From assembly GCF_907164915.1 (NCBI RefSeq), contig NC_061868.1:31958439-32022438 (forward strand): DNA of 64,000 nt. Reading direction: 5' to 3'. Under the pieces are notes generated by a model. It had not been told where the DNA came from, did no database searches, and saw nothing but the letters and a program-made list of their open reading frames with translations. Source of the DNA: Impatiens glandulifera (lineage: Eukaryota > Streptophyta > Magnoliopsida > Ericales > Balsaminaceae). The translations under genes were made by a program, and so were the position numbers. How positions within the stretch are numbered: position 1 is the stretch's first letter; each line of letters opens with the position of its first letter. This document shows positions 62,688 to 64,000 of this stretch, piece by piece.

Positions 62688-62994
62688 GCATTAGATATAA
62701 GAGAGCTCTATATTAAGTTTCTTTGATTATCTAAAATTATTTAGGTAAAGAAGAGAGGTTGTATTGTGTATAAATAGTTACTTTATAATTTCATTTGATA
62801 CAATTATTAAAGTATTTTTATAATTTAGAGTATTTTTTATCTTATAAATTATTTTTATTTTTTATATTTTACTCTCCCCTAATCTTTTTTAATCAAACTT
62901 TTATTTGTCTTACATATTATTTTACTCTTCATTTTCTTTAAATTCAATCCAATTTTTTTCTTAATTTTTTTTTTATTTTCATTCTAACTATAAA

Positions 62995-63001
<7 letters not shown>

Positions 63002-63036
<35 letters not shown>
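63002..63036. repeat. (TA)n microsatellite
   Basis: Short TA run in an AT-rich context. Confidence 0.9.
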
Positions 63037-63043
<7 letters not shown>

Positions 63044-63199
63044 AAATAATTTATATATTTATATGACCCATAAATTAAAGTTATATATATTTATTGCCAC
63101 CATTTATTCTATAATACCTCAAATATTCCCATCATATTTAGGCCATAGAAAATCTTTGTGATATAACTTGAAAACAAGCTATATAATGATTAGTTTTCA

Positions 63200-63299
63200 N
63201 NNNNNNNNNNNNNNNNNNNNNNNNNNNNNNNNNNNNNNNNNNNNNNNNNNNNNNNNNNNNNNNNNNNNNNNNNNNNNNNNNNNNNNNNNNNNNNNNNNN
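63200..63299. other. Assembly gap (100 N)
   Basis: Exactly 100 N, the conventional size for a gap of unknown length between contigs. Sequence to its right need not be close to sequence on its left. Confidence 0.98.
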
Positions 63300-64000
63300 A
63301 TATATAAATACTTTATTAAAATATAATATTTATTACTTTTTGTGATGTGACAACAATACTGCACACTGTTCCGATTTGACATGTGATGACGGGCTTAATA
63401 CTTTTACTGAATCCATAGATATGAAATGATTTCTTTATAGGGTTTTATACAAAAACACACTTCTTTTTCAATGATGAAATAATTTCTGCATGATGTGACA
63501 AAACAAAGGACTGCCTACTGATCCGCCAAGTCATTTGAGCGAATATTTGTTCGCTTCATGTCAGTTATAATAATTTCATATAATATGAAATAAAGGGAAA
63601 TTTAAAATACATTTAATTTTGGTCTACACATACACGGTTTAGTGTCTTTCCATGACAGACAAGTGGGCTTCTCATTGTTGTGTATGGGGGGTGTACACGG
63701 GGGACAGGTCGAAAACAATTGCGGCGAAGATTTCTTCGTTTATGGAGTTAGTTTAGCTCAGATCTCTTCGCTATTCGAATTATTTTTTATATGATACACG
63801 GAACTTCAAAATTCATGTTAATTTTGGTAAATTGTGGGATATTGAAATGATATCAGGCTTAATGTTTTCAATAAAATATATTTTCATTCTTATTTATATT
63901 GAACATAATTTCATTCATATAGCAATAATATTATATTGAATATAATTTTATAATTATTTATGAAAATATAATGTGAATGACAATATTGAATTATTTCTTT
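63300..64000 (+). repeat. Partial third copy of the 1.94-kb MULE unit
   Basis: It matches about 39140-39870 (copy 2) nearly base for base, including GCGAATATTTGTTCGC and 'GACAAGTGGGCTTCTCATTG', with a deletion of roughly 40 bases near 63965. It runs off the window end. It lies 15 kb outside the MULE described above, so it belongs to another copy of the family or to a misplaced contig. Confidence 0.9.

Overview
This window is repeat-dominated, AT-rich nuclear DNA of a flowering plant, most likely a eudicot. The evidence is a type I (M-gamma) MADS-box gene, plant-type Copia, CACTA, hAT-like and Mutator-like (MULE) elements, GT-AG introns of plant size, and tRNA-iMet primer-binding sites. The only clear ordinary host gene is the MADS-box gene at 24.2-24.95 kb. 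Almost everything else is mobile DNA.

Layout. 0-8 kb: AT-rich sequence with a diverged repeat pair, a small hAT-like element (1330-1996), a degenerate TCGGTC repeat field and TA microsatellites. 8.0-9.5 kb: an isolated LTR-like unit whose U3 is an array of about 20 short palindromes. 9.5-20.5 kb: a minus-strand Copia retrotransposon. It has one full 1449-bp LTR, a second LTR lacking U3, a gag-pol broken by several stops and shifts, and three mutually related extra ORFs downstream of pol, two of them with their own TATA boxes. 20.7-24.1 kb: a transposase relic, a promoter/5'-leader-like piece and degenerate repeats. 24.1-25.0 kb: the MADS-box gene with a probable frameshift at its serine tract.

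25.06-48.36 kb: the main object, a 23.3-kb terminal-inverted-repeat element with TIRs of about 0.83-1.13 kb. It carries, left to right: a spliced gene for the tandem BRCT domains of plant BRCA1 (+), a FAR1/MULE transposase (+), a ULP1-type SUMO-protease-like gene (-), two tandem 1.94-kb units each with a small TATA-preceded ORF (+), a DUF7745/plant-mobile-domain-like gene (-), and a second nine-exon ULP1-like gene (-). More than 40 copies of a short palindrome related to GCGAA-N5/6-TTCGC fill the TIRs and the upstream regions of these genes, and I saw them nowhere else in the window except in a copy beyond the assembly gap. Three genes start with an exon whose only coding triplet is ATG, followed at once by a GT splice donor. 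The BRCT, transposase and first ULP genes carry disabling stops. The second ULP gene is open except for a one-base shift in a 12-C run, and the DUF7745-like gene is intact.

48.4-61.3 kb: a foldback repeat, then a degenerate CACTA element (subterminal repeats, Tnp2-like and TNPA-like coding remnants, right end CACTAGTG). A 3.9-kb gag-less minus-strand Copia element is nested inside the CACTA element. 61.3-64 kb: AT-rich sequence, TA microsatellites, a 100-N scaffold gap, and the start of a third copy of the 1.94-kb unit.

How they fit together: in the big MULE, transcription probably enters from both TIRs (BRCT gene from the left, second ULP gene from the right), and the shared palindromes may bind the transposase or a shared regulator. 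The disabling stops across families mostly fit C-to-T decay, as expected in methylated transposons.
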